This document shows, one piece after another, positions 1 through 10,889 of a DNA stretch of 64,000 nucleotides. A program made the position numbers and the translations under genes. Below the pieces are notes generated by a model. That model was given only the letters and a program-made list of their open reading frames with translations. It was not told where the DNA came from and searched no databases. Where the stretch lies: contig NZ_QZWZ01000016.1 in assembly GCF_003601975.1 (NCBI RefSeq), positions 1 to 64,000 on the forward strand, written 5' to 3'. The DNA comes from Mesorhizobium waimense (GTDB taxonomy: Bacteria > Pseudomonadota > Alphaproteobacteria > Rhizobiales > Rhizobiaceae). Numbering within the stretch: position 1 is the first letter of the stretch; every line of letters begins with the position of its first letter.

Positions 1-281
1 AGGAGAAGATGGTGTGACCGGTCGAACCGGGACCAGCGAGGCATTCCGAGGTGCTCACCGGCAGCAAATGTCGTGTCCGTGTTTGGAACTCGCTATCCGT
101 GCAGCCCATCTTGGCCAGCGCTCACAAATTCGCGCGCAAAAGGCCGGACATATGAGCGCAAGCGATCCGATCAAACTACCTCAGCCATCCTTGCAAGCAC
201 GGGGGCGTCCACATATGAGCACCGGAAGCGCAGGTAACCTCCATTCGCAGGCCGACATCACCTGAATATCAGCATTATACC

Positions 282-1433
282 TTAGCCTGCGCGCCGGAAT
301 GTCGAGGCCAGCACACGGTTGCGGCCGCCGTGCTTGGCGGCATAGAGCGCCTTGTCGGCGGCGCTGAGCACCTTGTCGAAACTCATGCCGTCCTTGCTGC
401 CGAAGGCATAGCCCGCGCTGACCGTGCATGACAGCGGGCGCGTTTCGGTCTCGATCCGCCGCGCTGCGAAGGACGCACGGATGCGTTCGGCGGCAAATTC
501 CGCCTTTTCGGGCAAGGTGCGCTTCATGACCAGCGCGAATTCCTCGCCGCCCATGCGCGCAGCGGCATCGGTCGGCAGCAGATTGGCGGTAAGCTCCTCG
601 GCGAACACTTTCAGCACCTGATCACCGGTGGCATGGCCGAACTCGTCGTTGATGGCCTTGAAGCCGTCGAGGTCGAACACCACCACGGCCGTGAAGGCGC
701 CGACCGGTGCATCGCCATGCAGGTCGAAAAGGGCACGTCGGTTGAGCAGGCCGGTCAGCGGATCGGTCAGTGCATTGCGGCGGTGATGCTGCGCCAGGCG
801 TCCCTGGTTGAGCGCCAGCGACAGCGCGCCTATGCCGGTCATGCAGGCGATGACGATGACCAGGCTGAGATCCTCGGCCCAATTCCTCGGCGCATGGCCG
901 AGCACGAGCTTGCCGTCCCGCGCCAGAACCGTGGCGCATAGCAGGAAGGATACGGCGGTGATCGAATAGAGCGCGGCGACGCCGATGATCGGGACGGGGG
1001 ATTCGCTGCGCCCCTTCCAGTATTCGAGTGCGGTAGCGAACAGCAGCAGGGCGGCAAAGGAATTTTCCAGCATGAAGCCCAGCCCGTCGTAACCCAGCGC
1101 CATTGGTGGCAGGGCCGCGGCAAGCGAGATGCCGGCGCCAAGAGCGATATGCGGCAGCGGCGAGCGGCCTGTCGTGAACTGGTGGGCCGCACCCAGCATG
1201 GTCGAGAAGCCGAGCAGCAGCAGGGCGAGCGTGGCGACGCCGAGCATCGGCCCGGGCTTGTCGATATAGGCCTTGTAGGCGAAGACGTCGCCGACGACGA
1301 GCAGCACGCTGACCGCCCAGGTCAGCAGGAATTTCTCCGAACGCGCGGTGAGCCAGATGCCAAACAACGTCAGGCTCAGGCAGGCGGCGGAAAAGCCGAC
1401 CGCGAGCAGCAGTGAGTTGTAGTCGAGCGCCAT
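282..1433 (-). CDS. Membrane-anchored GGDEF diguanylate cyclase
   Basis: The 383-residue protein has about six hydrophobic segments in residues 1-200 and a C-terminal GGDEF domain. The domain carries DPLTGLLNRRAL, the substrate-binding FDLDGFKAINDEFGH and the catalytic GGEEF motif near residue 305. It should make cyclic di-GMP from two GTP at the inner face of the cytoplasmic membrane. The position of the RxxD inhibitory site, five residues before GGEEF, reads LPTD, so the usual product-inhibition arginine is missing. There is no EAL domain. The N-terminal sensor region is not a family I recognise. No gene is visible in bases 1-281 to its left. Confidence 0.9.
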   Translation of the reverse strand: MALDYNSLLLAVGFSAACLSLTLFGIWLTARSEKFLLTWAVSVLLVVGDVFAYKAYIDKPGPMLGVATLALLLLGFSTMLGAAHQFTTGRSPLPHIALGAGISLAAALPPMALGYDGLGFMLENSFAALLLFATALEYWKGRSESPVPIIGVAALYSITAVSFLLCATVLARDGKLVLGHAPRNWAEDLSLVIVIACMTGIGALSLALNQGRLAQHHRRNALTDPLTGLLNRRALFDLHGDAPVGAFTAVVVFDLDGFKAINDEFGHATGDQVLKVFAEELTANLLPTDAAARMGGEEFALVMKRTLPEKAEFAAERIRASFAARRIETETRPLSCTVSAGYAFGSKDGMSFDKVLSAADKALYAAKHGGRNRVLASTFRRAG

Positions 1434-1541
1434 GCCTCGTCCTTGCCCGCGCTGGTGCAGCTCAGCGCCCGGTTGGATTCATGCAGCAAGGAGGTATCGA
1501 TAAGGTTACGATATCGGTGAAGATGTCGAGATTCCACTGGG

Positions 1542-1799
1542 TTAGAGGATCGCCACCGACAAAAGCAGAATAAGGCCGACCCCCACCATCAGCAGTCCCG
1601 GCCAATTCTGTGAAAGGCCGAGGAAGCCGAGCCCGCGCCGGCTTGGTTCAAGCGTTGGGCTCGGGGTTGCGAGATGTGGCATCGGCCGATCCGAAGCTGC
1701 AGGCGCCGGACCGCTAAGCCGCCCCCGCCTGAGGGTTGCGCCCGCCATGTACACAACCCCGGCGACAGTAAGCAACGCACCGATGAGGATGATAGCCAT
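1542..1799 (-). CDS. Small two-TM membrane protein, unknown function
   Basis: This 85-residue protein has a hydrophobic helix at residues 2-22 (MAIILIGALLTVAGVVYMAG) and a second at about 66-85. A proline-rich linker of about 40 residues joins them. The organisation suggests a small inner-membrane protein with a short soluble loop. It lies on the same strand as the DUF72 gene upstream, 114 bases away, and may be co-transcribed. I do not recognise the family and assign no function. Confidence 0.6.
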   Translation of the reverse strand: MAIILIGALLTVAGVVYMAGATLRRGRLSGPAPAASDRPMPHLATPSPTLEPSRRGLGFLGLSQNWPGLLMVGVGLILLLSVAIL

Positions 1800-1913
1800 C
1801 TTCCTCGCCTCTATTCACGTCCGCGGGCGCCCGCCCGGTGCCCGCGAAGGCAAACGATCTAGATGCCCTGCAGGTTCCGACAGGGCTGCTGGACGCAGTG
1901 AAGGCTGGCCGCT

Positions 1914-2720
1914 TTATTCCGTCACCCGCTTCATCAGCGCCATGGCGCCAAAGGGCGCGCGCACTTTGCCTTCGGTGATGAAGTAGGCGAACACGTCGCG
2001 CGGGTTGACCGGCGCCTCGGTCGAAGGGTCGGCGCGTGGCAGATCGGCAGGCGCCTTGCCTTCCGCCCAGGTCTTTACCCGCGCCGCCCATTCGTCGAGG
2101 CCTTTTGATGTGTAGCAGTCCGGATTGTCGTCGCTGCCGGTCTGCAGCCGCGCATAGATGAAATCGCCGGTGACGTCGGCAATCGCCGGATATTTGGCAT
2201 GGTCGGCATAGACGATCGCCACCTTGTATTTGCGCGCCAGTGCGGCGAACTCCGGCACGACAAAACTGTCGTGCCGTACCTCGACGGCATGGCGCAGGGC
2301 CACCCCATCCTGCTTTTCAGGCAAGAGCCTCAAGAAGGCTTCGAAATCGTCCGGGTCGAATTTCTTGGTCGGCGCGAACTGCCACAGGATCGGCCCCAAT
2401 TTGTCGCCGAGTGCCGCTATCCCGGAACCGAGGAAACGCGTCATCGATTCGCCGGCCTCGCCGAGCACGCGCCGGTTGGTGACGAAACGGTTGCCCTTCA
2501 GCGAATAGACGAAACCGTTCGGCGACTCGCTGGCCCATTTGACGAAGGTCGGCTCCTTGAAGCTGGAGTAATAAGTGCCGTTGACCTCGATGGTGGGAAC
2601 CTGGCGGCTGGCGTATTGCAACTGCTTCGCCTTGGACAGCTTGTCCGGATAGAAGGACGTGTCCCACGGCTCGAAGGTCCAGCCGCCCATGCCGGCGCGG
2701 ATTTTTCCTTGGCTGCTCAT
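1914..2720 (-). CDS. DUF72 domain protein (YecE-like TIM barrel)
   Basis: The 268-residue protein opens with IRAGMGGWTFEPW, the GxxGW(x)F(x)PW-type motif at the start of DUF72 proteins. It also has NGTYY and FVYSLKGNRFVT, matching the family's NxTFY and Y.FKxxRxxTH motifs. The length is typical of the family. DUF72 proteins fold as TIM barrels but their biochemical role is unsettled. The gene lies 24 bases downstream of the acetyltransferase gene on the same strand, so the two are probably one transcript. Confidence 0.88.
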   Translation of the reverse strand: MSSQGKIRAGMGGWTFEPWDTSFYPDKLSKAKQLQYASRQVPTIEVNGTYYSSFKEPTFVKWASESPNGFVYSLKGNRFVTNRRVLGEAGESMTRFLGSGIAALGDKLGPILWQFAPTKKFDPDDFEAFLRLLPEKQDGVALRHAVEVRHDSFVVPEFAALARKYKVAIVYADHAKYPAIADVTGDFIYARLQTGSDDNPDCYTSKGLDEWAARVKTWAEGKAPADLPRADPSTEAPVNPRDVFAYFITEGKVRAPFGAMALMKRVTE

Positions 2721-2744
2721 CGTCTTCCTCCCAATGCTCGAAAA

Positions 2745-3215
2745 TCAGGCCGGCATGGCGCCATCGACGGGCTTGGCCATGTCGACGACGGTCCATCCTG
2801 GCCGGTAGGGATTGGGCCGTCGACCCGTTTCTCGGAAACCATAGGCCGCGTAGAGCTCAATGTTCCGCTCCATGCGCGAATTGGTGTAGAGCCGCACCTC
2901 CGGCAAGCCCCATAGCCGCGTCTGCTCGTCGGCGAAATCGAGCAGTCTGATGCCGAGTTTCTTGCCCTGGAAGGCCGGCGCGACCGCGACGCTGAAGATC
3001 ATCGCATGATCGGGATGCCGCTCGATAACGATCAGCCCGGCCAGATCGGAGCCGCGCTCCAGCAACCAGACCTCGCCGCGTTCGATCCGCGGCGGATAGT
3101 CCTCGGTGACCGGGATCGGCGGCGCGCCCCACAAGGCGGTGTAGGGTGCATAGGCGGCTTCAGTCAGCGAGACGACAGTTTGCTGGTCACTGGCAAGCGC
3201 TTGTCTGATTGTCAT
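2745..3215 (-). CDS. GNAT-family N-acetyltransferase
   Basis: The 156-residue single-domain protein has the acetyl-CoA-binding motif A at about residues 75-95 (VAVAPAFQGKKLGIRLLDFA, an R/Q-x-x-G-x-G/A-type loop). The C-terminal YAAYGFRETGRR is the usual motif B end of GNAT enzymes. It should transfer acetyl from acetyl-CoA to an amine, and the substrate cannot be told from sequence. It sits between uvrA (31 bases away) and the DUF72 gene on the same strand. Confidence 0.85.
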   Translation of the reverse strand: MTIRQALASDQQTVVSLTEAAYAPYTALWGAPPIPVTEDYPPRIERGEVWLLERGSDLAGLIVIERHPDHAMIFSVAVAPAFQGKKLGIRLLDFADEQTRLWGLPEVRLYTNSRMERNIELYAAYGFRETGRRPNPYRPGWTVVDMAKPVDGAMPA

Positions 3216-3246
3216 TCAAAAACTCTCCAGACGCCGCGCTATCCGC

Positions 3247-6168
<2,922 letters not shown>

Positions 6169-6318
6169 CGCCGGTCGCCGCCTCAGGTCTGGAATTCGTG
6201 GGATCGGCGGGTTTTCCCGACCGTCCCCTATGTAGGTATTTTTGCCGCCACGTCGAGAGACGCCACAATTCTCGACAGAAGCGTTTAACCGTCTTTCGCG
6301 CGAGGGGGCAAGCGGAAC

Positions 6319-6333
6319 GAACAAAGACCGAAC
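6319..6333 (-). promoter_or_regulatory. LexA (SOS) box upstream of uvrA
   Basis: On the minus strand the sequence is GTTC, seven bases (GGTCTTT), then GTTC. This exactly fits the alphaproteobacterial SOS operator GTTC-N7-GTTC. It is 151 bases before the uvrA start codon, which implies a long leader or a promoter close to the box. Confidence 0.85.
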
Positions 6334-6828
6334 ACGCTCCTGACAAAGCGCTGTGAAAAGCCGGAACAGCGGGCGCTCCGTTGACCAGGCTCCCGGCCTA
6401 CCACCCTTACCTGGACGTAACCTCCGGGCGATCACATTTTCCGTAACCGGCTATTCAAAGGTTGACGCTGCCGACTCGGGGGCGCAGTGTCCACGGGTCA
6501 ACGGAGCCGGCCGTCTTTCGATGGCCTCGCCGCCTTAGGCGGCTTGCGAGACGCCGCAGGCTTTTGCGATTTGCGCTTCGGACGACATCGTCGCAACGGA
6601 CAGAGGAGTGGAGCATGACGCCACCGGACAGTCCCTTGAGGCTCCACGTATCGCTGGAGCCGCGGCAGGCATAAGTGCCAGGGTGGGCGTGAGCGCCGAC
6701 CCGACAAACCGTGACCTGCCGATCCCCTGACAATCAGAGACCACTGGTCGGATCGTCGGCTGAATGCCGCGAAGCATCCGAAATCAAAGTCGGTATAACA
6801 CTACCGACACATTGGATTTTAGATCCAT
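6334..6828. other. Long intergenic region without a supported gene
   Basis: With the uvrA leader, the stretch 6169-6901 holds no gene I can support. The short open frames here are arginine-rich in several frames at once, as expected from GC-rich non-coding DNA. Two small inverted repeats are visible: GCCGCC-TTA-GGCGGC at 6529-6543 and GTCGGTA-TAACAC-TACCGAC at 6789-6808. Neither is followed by a T-run. A small RNA cannot be excluded. Confidence 0.4.
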
Positions 6829-6866
6829 AAAAAGCCCCGTCCGTTTGCGGAAGCAGCGGCGGGGCT
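6829..6866 (-). terminator. Rho-independent terminator
   Basis: Read on the minus strand, AGCCCCG pairs with CGGGGCT across about 20 bases and is followed directly by a run of Ts. It lies about 35 bases after the stop codon of the small exported protein gene at 6902-7192, so it ends that leftward transcript. Confidence 0.85.
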
Positions 6867-6901
6867 GCTCGTTTGAGGCGATGGCGGCAAGAAACCGAAA
6901 G

Positions 6902-7192
6902 CTACCGGTTGGATGGCTTGATCGCGCCGGCGCCGACATCGACCGTGATGCTGCCGGAAATCCTGACATCGGTATCGCCGATCTTGAACTGGCCGTTGCT
7001 GCCGGCCGGCAGCGCATCGTCCGGTTCGGGCTGCGGGGCCGGCTTGGCGATGCGATAGTCGCTGGTCACGCCGGGCAGGGCGCCTTTCTGGGTCGAGCTG
7101 TCGTCGGCAAAGGCGGCTCCGGCCAGCATGCTGGCGCCAGCGAAGGCGGCAGTGACGGTGCAAACAAGTCTGGACACGCGGATGTCGGTCAT
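6902..7192 (-). CDS. Small exported protein, unknown function
   Basis: From the ATG at 7192 the product is 96 residues. Residues 1-30 form a signal peptide with a hydrophobic core (LVCTVTAAFAGASMLAGA) and an AFA-D cleavage site. The mature part is short and ends in FKIGDTDVRISGSITVDVGAG, which looks like a beta-strand and resembles the first strands of outer-membrane porins. The same frame is open further upstream, but that part overlaps the ClpP gene and is unlike protein. A strong terminator follows at 6829-6866. Function unknown. Confidence 0.7.
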   Translation of the reverse strand: MTDIRVSRLVCTVTAAFAGASMLAGAAFADDSSTQKGALPGVTSDYRIAKPAPQPEPDDALPAGSNGQFKIGDTDVRISGSITVDVGAGAIKPSNR

Positions 7193-7878
7193 CCCCGGAC
7201 TATAGTGTCGCGCCGCTGGCGAGGCCAGAGCGGCGCGATCAAAATGCCGCGCGTCCGCCGCTCGCGTCTCCTCAAGCCGCCTTCTTGCGGGTGTCGAAGA
7301 CATGGTCCACGAGACCCCCAGGCCTTCGCCTCCTCGGCGGTCATGAAATAATCGCGGTCGAGCGTGCGTTCGACTTCTTCGTAAGTACGCCCGCAATGAT
7401 GCGCATAAAGCTCGGTCATGCGCCGCTTGGTGCGCAATATGCCTTCGGCGTGGCGCTGGATGTCGGAAGCCTGCCCCTGAAAGCCGCCCAGCGGCTGGTG
7501 AAGCACGATGCTGGTGTTGGGCAGGGCAATGCGCCGCCCCGGCGTGCCGGCCATCAGCAGGAACGAAGCCATCGAGGCGGCAAAACCCATGCAGACGGTC
7601 GACACCGGGCAGGAGATGTATTGCATCGTGTCGTAGATGGCGAAGCCGCTGGTCACCACGCCGCCCGGCGAGTTGATATAGAGCGAAATCTCCTTGTCGG
7701 GATTGTCGGATTCCAGTGACAGAAGCTGGGCGCAGACCAGGGCCGATACGCCGTCATTGATCTCCCCGTTGATGAAGACGATGCGCTCGCGCAGTAGCCG
7801 CGAAAAAATATCGAAGGCGCGTTCGCCGCGGCTCGATTGCTCGATCACCATCGGCACCAGATTGGCGAGGCCGCTCAT
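7189..7878 (-). CDS. clpP: ClpP-family protease subunit, frameshifted near the C-terminus
   Basis: The proteolytic subunit of a Clp-type ATP-dependent protease. The start at 7878 gives MSGLANLVPMVIEQSSRGER. The catalytic triad is present: Ser in GFAASMASF, His in SIVLHQPLGG and Asp in TLDRDYFMTAEEA. After AKAWG the family ending would be LVDHVFDTRKKAA followed by a stop at 7272-7274, which would give 201 residues. That ending is present but lies in another frame, because of an extra base in the G5 run (C5 on the plus strand, 7315-7319). As written, the protein runs on to 7189 with an unrelated tail (229 residues). This is either a sequencing or assembly slip in a homopolymer or a true mutation. 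Many rhizobia carry more than one clpP. Confidence 0.85.
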   Translation of the reverse strand: MSGLANLVPMVIEQSSRGERAFDIFSRLLRERIVFINGEINDGVSALVCAQLLSLESDNPDKEISLYINSPGGVVTSGFAIYDTMQYISCPVSTVCMGFAASMASFLLMAGTPGRRIALPNTSIVLHQPLGGFQGQASDIQRHAEGILRTKRRMTELYAHHCGRTYEEVERTLDRDYFMTAEEAKAWGSRGPCLRHPQEGGLRRRERRTRGILIAPLWPRQRRDTIVRG

Positions 7879-7900
7879 CTTTTTTCTCCGATTTCGCTGC

Positions 7901-8371
7901 TCAGGCCGCGCACAACAGCAGGCGCGGCGCATTCGCGGCGACAGGCAGTTTGGATTGGGGTGCATCGAGCGACAGCCGGCAGCCGGCGCCTGCCATGGCG
8001 AGCACAGGCGTTGCTGCCCGGGCGAACCCGTCATGGACAATACGCAGATGCGTGCCGCCCGAAACTGTGCGGTCGAGGGTGAACGTGACAATGCTGTCGA
8101 GCGCCTGGCTGGCATCGTCCGGCTCCGGCCGCTCGCGCCAGGAATAGCGCAGCAGCCGTCCGGGCTCGGCGTCGATTATTTCGCAATCGATCGGCGCGTC
8201 CGGTCCGGCAAAAGCGAAACGGCTGCCGATTTCAGGCTTGATGTCGTTGGGCATCATCCAGGCCGCCAGCAGCTTCGGCTCGGTCAGCGCGCGCCACACT
8301 TTCTCCGGCGGTTCCGCCAGCTCGCATTCGAATTCGAGCGAGTCCGCAGCACTTTTAGCATGCTTTGTCAT
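7901..8371 (-). CDS. SRPBCC (AHSA1/START-like) domain protein
   Basis: A 156-residue protein with the typical opening of AHSA1-type SRPBCC proteins (EFECELAEPPEKVWRALTEP, then LLAAWMM). These proteins fold as a helix-grip cavity that binds hydrophobic ligands. Its start codon overlaps the stop of the ArsR regulator by four bases (8368-8371), so the two are translationally coupled. The ArsR-plus-AHSA1 pair is a common arrangement in which the regulator controls the pair. The C-terminal tail after about residue 135 is not typical of the family. The ligand is unknown. Confidence 0.85.
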   Translation of the reverse strand: MTKHAKSAADSLEFECELAEPPEKVWRALTEPKLLAAWMMPNDIKPEIGSRFAFAGPDAPIDCEIIDAEPGRLLRYSWRERPEPDDASQALDSIVTFTLDRTVSGGTHLRIVHDGFARAATPVLAMAGAGCRLSLDAPQSKLPVAANAPRLLLCAA

Positions 8372-8688
8372 GGGTCCATGTCCTTCAAAACGGCCTTCAG
8401 CCTTTCGATGCGCTCCGGCCAGAACGCACGGTAGCGTTCGATCCAGCCAAGCAGCGGGTCGAGCCCTTGCGGATCGGCGCGATAATAGGCGTTGCGGCCG
8501 GCCCGCCGCTCGGTGACCAGGCCGGCGCCGCGCAGCACCGCCAGATGCTGGGAGACCGCCGGCTGCGATACGGTCATGCCGGTGCGCAGCTCCGACACCG
8601 TCATCTCGCTGGCGGCGAGCCGTTCGTAGACGGCGCGGCGCGTCGGGTCGGCAAGGGCGCGAAAAATCTCTGCTTCGATCATGGTCAA
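8368..8688 (-). CDS. ArsR-family winged-helix transcriptional regulator
   Basis: The 106-residue protein has the ArsR start EIFRALADPTRRAVYERL, the recognition helix MTVSQPAVSQHLAVLRGAGLV and the wing VTERRAGRNAYYRADP. No metal-binding ELCVCDL motif is present; SEMTVSEL stands in its place, so it is one of the non-metal ArsR proteins found with SRPBCC partners. It probably represses its own operon. Confidence 0.92.
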   Translation of the reverse strand: MTMIEAEIFRALADPTRRAVYERLAASEMTVSELRTGMTVSQPAVSQHLAVLRGAGLVTERRAGRNAYYRADPQGLDPLLGWIERYRAFWPERIERLKAVLKDMDP

Positions 8689-8726
8689 AGCATAAGTGGA
8701 TACTTATCGGTTTGGCAAGTGTTGTT

Positions 8727-9116
8727 TTATGGCGCCTCCGGAAGCCAGCGTCTCACCGGCTCGGCAGATCCCTCAAAAATTGCCTCGAAGATTGGTGACG
8801 CCAGCACGGCATGGACGTGAAGTGTCTCGGTGCCGACGTTTCGGAAGCCGTGCTTCCTCTCGGCAGGAACAAGAAGCGACTGTCCGGCCGTCAGCGTCAT
8901 GCGGTCGTCGTCGATCCACATTTCGGCGGTTCCGATGAGGACGGTAAGCACCTCCTCGACCGAGTGCCAATGGGTCGGAGCTCCGACCCCGGGCTGGACC
9001 CATTGTTCAAATAGGCAGAGCTGGCTGGCACCATTGCCGGCTGAAACCAGCATCCGGGTTTCCACGCCCGCCCGCCACTGCTCTCGCGGGTGATCCATGC
9101 GTGCAATCACTTGCAT
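8727..9116 (-). CDS. Cupin-domain protein
   Basis: A 129-residue single cupin. Motif 1 is PTHWHSVEEVLTVLIG, with two His and one Glu as likely metal ligands. Motif 2 is SLLVPAERKHGFRNVG, with the further His. It may be a small metal-binding dioxygenase, isomerase or sensor; the substrate is not evident. It stands alone on the minus strand, 38 bases upstream of the ArsR gene start, and could be the first gene of that transcript. Confidence 0.8.
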   Translation of the reverse strand: MQVIARMDHPREQWRAGVETRMLVSAGNGASQLCLFEQWVQPGVGAPTHWHSVEEVLTVLIGTAEMWIDDDRMTLTAGQSLLVPAERKHGFRNVGTETLHVHAVLASPIFEAIFEGSAEPVRRWLPEAP

Positions 9117-9431
9117 TTGTGTTCGCCTCCTCGGTCACCATCCCGAGACCCATTGGATCCTAGCATAGATACCATTTGTGCTGCGGACCGACGTGGCGCC
9201 GATCGCGCGGCGGCATGGCGACGGCGGCACTTGTCCGCAAGGCGGGCGCGGCAGATGATGCCGGGGAGAAGAGCCCCATTGCTGACATTCCTTGACAACA
9301 GTCGTTGATGGGCCTAGAACGAAAAGAGAACAAAAAACCTTGTGGGAAAAGGCAGCCACAGCAGGCGGGGATTGTCCGTAGCCTGTAAGGTGCGGTCGAC
9401 AAAAATTTGTTTCGGATGAGCGCGGAGACGT
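9117..9431. promoter_or_regulatory. Divergent control region between the cupin gene and ssb
   Basis: A 315-base non-coding stretch separating genes read in opposite directions. It contains the ssb LexA box at 9317-9331. No other gene is supported: the open frames crossing it are shadow frames of ssb. Confidence 0.6.
9317..9331 (-). promoter_or_regulatory. LexA (SOS) box upstream of ssb
   Basis: GAAC-GAAAAGA-GAAC on the plus strand reads GTTC-N7-GTTC on the minus strand, an exact alphaproteobacterial LexA operator. It lies about 100 bases before ssb. It is a second SOS box within 3 kb of the uvrA box. Confidence 0.85.
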
Positions 9432-9956
9432 ATGATGGCGGGTAGCATCAACAAGGTCATTCTGGTGGGCAATCTCGGGGCGGACCCGGAAATCCGCCGC
9501 CTGAACTCGGGTGAGCCGGTCGTCAACATCCGCATCGCCACCTCGGAAAGCTGGCGCGACAAGAATTCCGGCGAGCGCAAGGAAAAGACCGAGTGGCACA
9601 ACGTCGTCATCTTCAACGACCAGATCGCCAAGGTCGCCGAGCAGTATCTGAAGAAGGGCATGAAGGTCTATGTCGAGGGCCAGTTGCAGACGCGCAAATG
9701 GCAGGACCAGACCGGTAATGACCGCTACACGACCGAAATCGTGCTGCAGAAATTCCGTGGCGAGCTGCAGATGCTCGACGCGCGCGGCGAGGGCGGCGGC
9801 CAGGTCGGCAGCTATGCCGGCGGCGGCAACAGCAGCCGCGGTTCCGATTTCGGCCAGTCCGGTCCGAACGAGGGTTTTAGCCGCGGCGGCGGTGGCGCTA
9901 AAGGCGGTGGCGGCGGTGGTTCGTCGCGCGAACTGGACGACGAAATCCCGTTCTGA
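9432..9956 (+). CDS. ssb: Single-stranded DNA-binding protein SSB
   Basis: The 174-residue protein (173 if the second ATG is used) has the OB-fold start AGSINKVILVGNLGADPE and the conserved EKTEWHNVVIFND and YLKKGMKVYVEGQLQTRKW. A glycine- and serine-rich flexible linker covers about residues 120-165. It ends in DDEIPF, the acidic tip that docks repair and replication partners. It coats single-stranded DNA in replication, recombination and repair. The LexA box 100 bases upstream suggests SOS control. Confidence 0.98.
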   Translation: MMAGSINKVILVGNLGADPEIRRLNSGEPVVNIRIATSESWRDKNSGERKEKTEWHNVVIFNDQIAKVAEQYLKKGMKVYVEGQLQTRKWQDQTGNDRYTTEIVLQKFRGELQMLDARGEGGGQVGSYAGGGNSSRGSDFGQSGPNEGFSRGGGGAKGGGGGGSSRELDDEIPF

Positions 9957-9982
9957 GCCGATCGACTGCAGGAGAGGGCGCC

Positions 9983-10381
9983 ATGTCGCTGGGACCGCTG
10001 CTTGCCGCGCCCCCTCCAATTCCCTGGCATGCCTTTGCGGCCTTTGCCGCTTTGGTGACCGGCGCCACTCAATTGGCGCTGCCCAAGGGCACGACGCGTC
10101 ATCGCGTTGTCGGCTTTGTCTGGGCCGCGCTGATGCTGGTCATCGCCATCTCGAGTTTCTGGATCCAGCAGATCCGCCTCTTCGGCCGCTTCAGCCCGAT
10201 ACATCTGCTGTCGATCCTGTTGCTGGTCACGGTACCGTTGGCGGTCTGGCACGCGCACAACCATCGCGTCGAAAAGCATCGCCGCGTCATGATTGCGCTC
10301 TATGTTTTCGCATTGATTGGTGCCGGCGTATTTACGCTGCTACCGGGCCGGATCATGCACGCGGTCGTGTTCGACCAGTAA
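9983..10381 (+). CDS. DUF2306-type membrane protein
   Basis: A 132-residue protein with four predicted membrane helices (about 15-35, 45-65, 75-92 and 105-122). Histidines cluster near HLLSILLLVTVPLAVWHAHNHRVEKHRR, a pattern typical of DUF2306 membrane proteins. No function is established. It begins 26 bases after ssb and ends 30 bases before the OsmC gene, so the three could be one transcript. Confidence 0.7.
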   Translation: MSLGPLLAAPPPIPWHAFAAFAALVTGATQLALPKGTTRHRVVGFVWAALMLVIAISSFWIQQIRLFGRFSPIHLLSILLLVTVPLAVWHAHNHRVEKHRRVMIALYVFALIGAGVFTLLPGRIMHAVVFDQ

Positions 10382-10411
10382 TCAGCGCGATGACTTGCAG
10401 GGAAGAATCTA

Positions 10412-10837
10412 GTGAAAGCACGGGTAAAGTGGGTCGAGGAACGCACCTTTGTCGGCGAGTCCGGCAGCGGCCATAAGGTCGTGCTGGGCACCGCTTTCGG
10501 CCCGGAAGGCAGGACACCGGGTCCGAGCCCGATGGAACTGGTGCTGATCGGCACCGGTGGCTGCTCGGCCTATGACGTGGTCCATATCCTGGAAAAGGGC
10601 CGCGAGGCGGTAGAGGACTGCGTCGTCGAGCTCGACGCCGATCGGGCCGAGACCGAGCCGCGGGTGTTCACCCGCATCCACATGCATTTCATCGTCAAGG
10701 GCCGCGCGCTCTCGCACGACAAGGTGAAGCGGGCGATCGATCTCTCAATCGAAAAATACTGCTCGGCGACTGCGATGATGGCCAAGACTGCGGCTGTCAC
10801 TCACGACTTCGAAGTCGTCGACACGGCGGCGAAGTAA
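10412..10837 (+). CDS. OsmC-family peroxide-reductase-like protein
   Basis: A 141-residue protein starting at a GTG. It contains the OsmC signature GGCSAYDVVHIL with one conserved cysteine. The second cysteine sits in KYCSATAMMAKTAAVTHDFEV near the C-terminus. The two cysteines form the thiol pair that reduces organic peroxides in OsmC/Ohr proteins. The overall form is closest to the YhfA-like branch, whose physiological substrate is not known. Confidence 0.85.
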   Translation: MKARVKWVEERTFVGESGSGHKVVLGTAFGPEGRTPGPSPMELVLIGTGGCSAYDVVHILEKGREAVEDCVVELDADRAETEPRVFTRIHMHFIVKGRALSHDKVKRAIDLSIEKYCSATAMMAKTAAVTHDFEVVDTAAK

Positions 10838-10889
10838 GACTACGGTCCCGTCTCTGCGCGAGGCCGTTTCATCACACAAAAACAGTATC

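Noticed and set aside
14..265. Rightward 83-codon frame at the window start
   Set aside because: Low-complexity composition, no ribosome site, no motif; left unannotated.
6462..6733. Short frames on both strands between uvrA and the exported protein gene
   Set aside because: All are arginine-rich with no ribosome site or motif, and they overlap one another in several frames.
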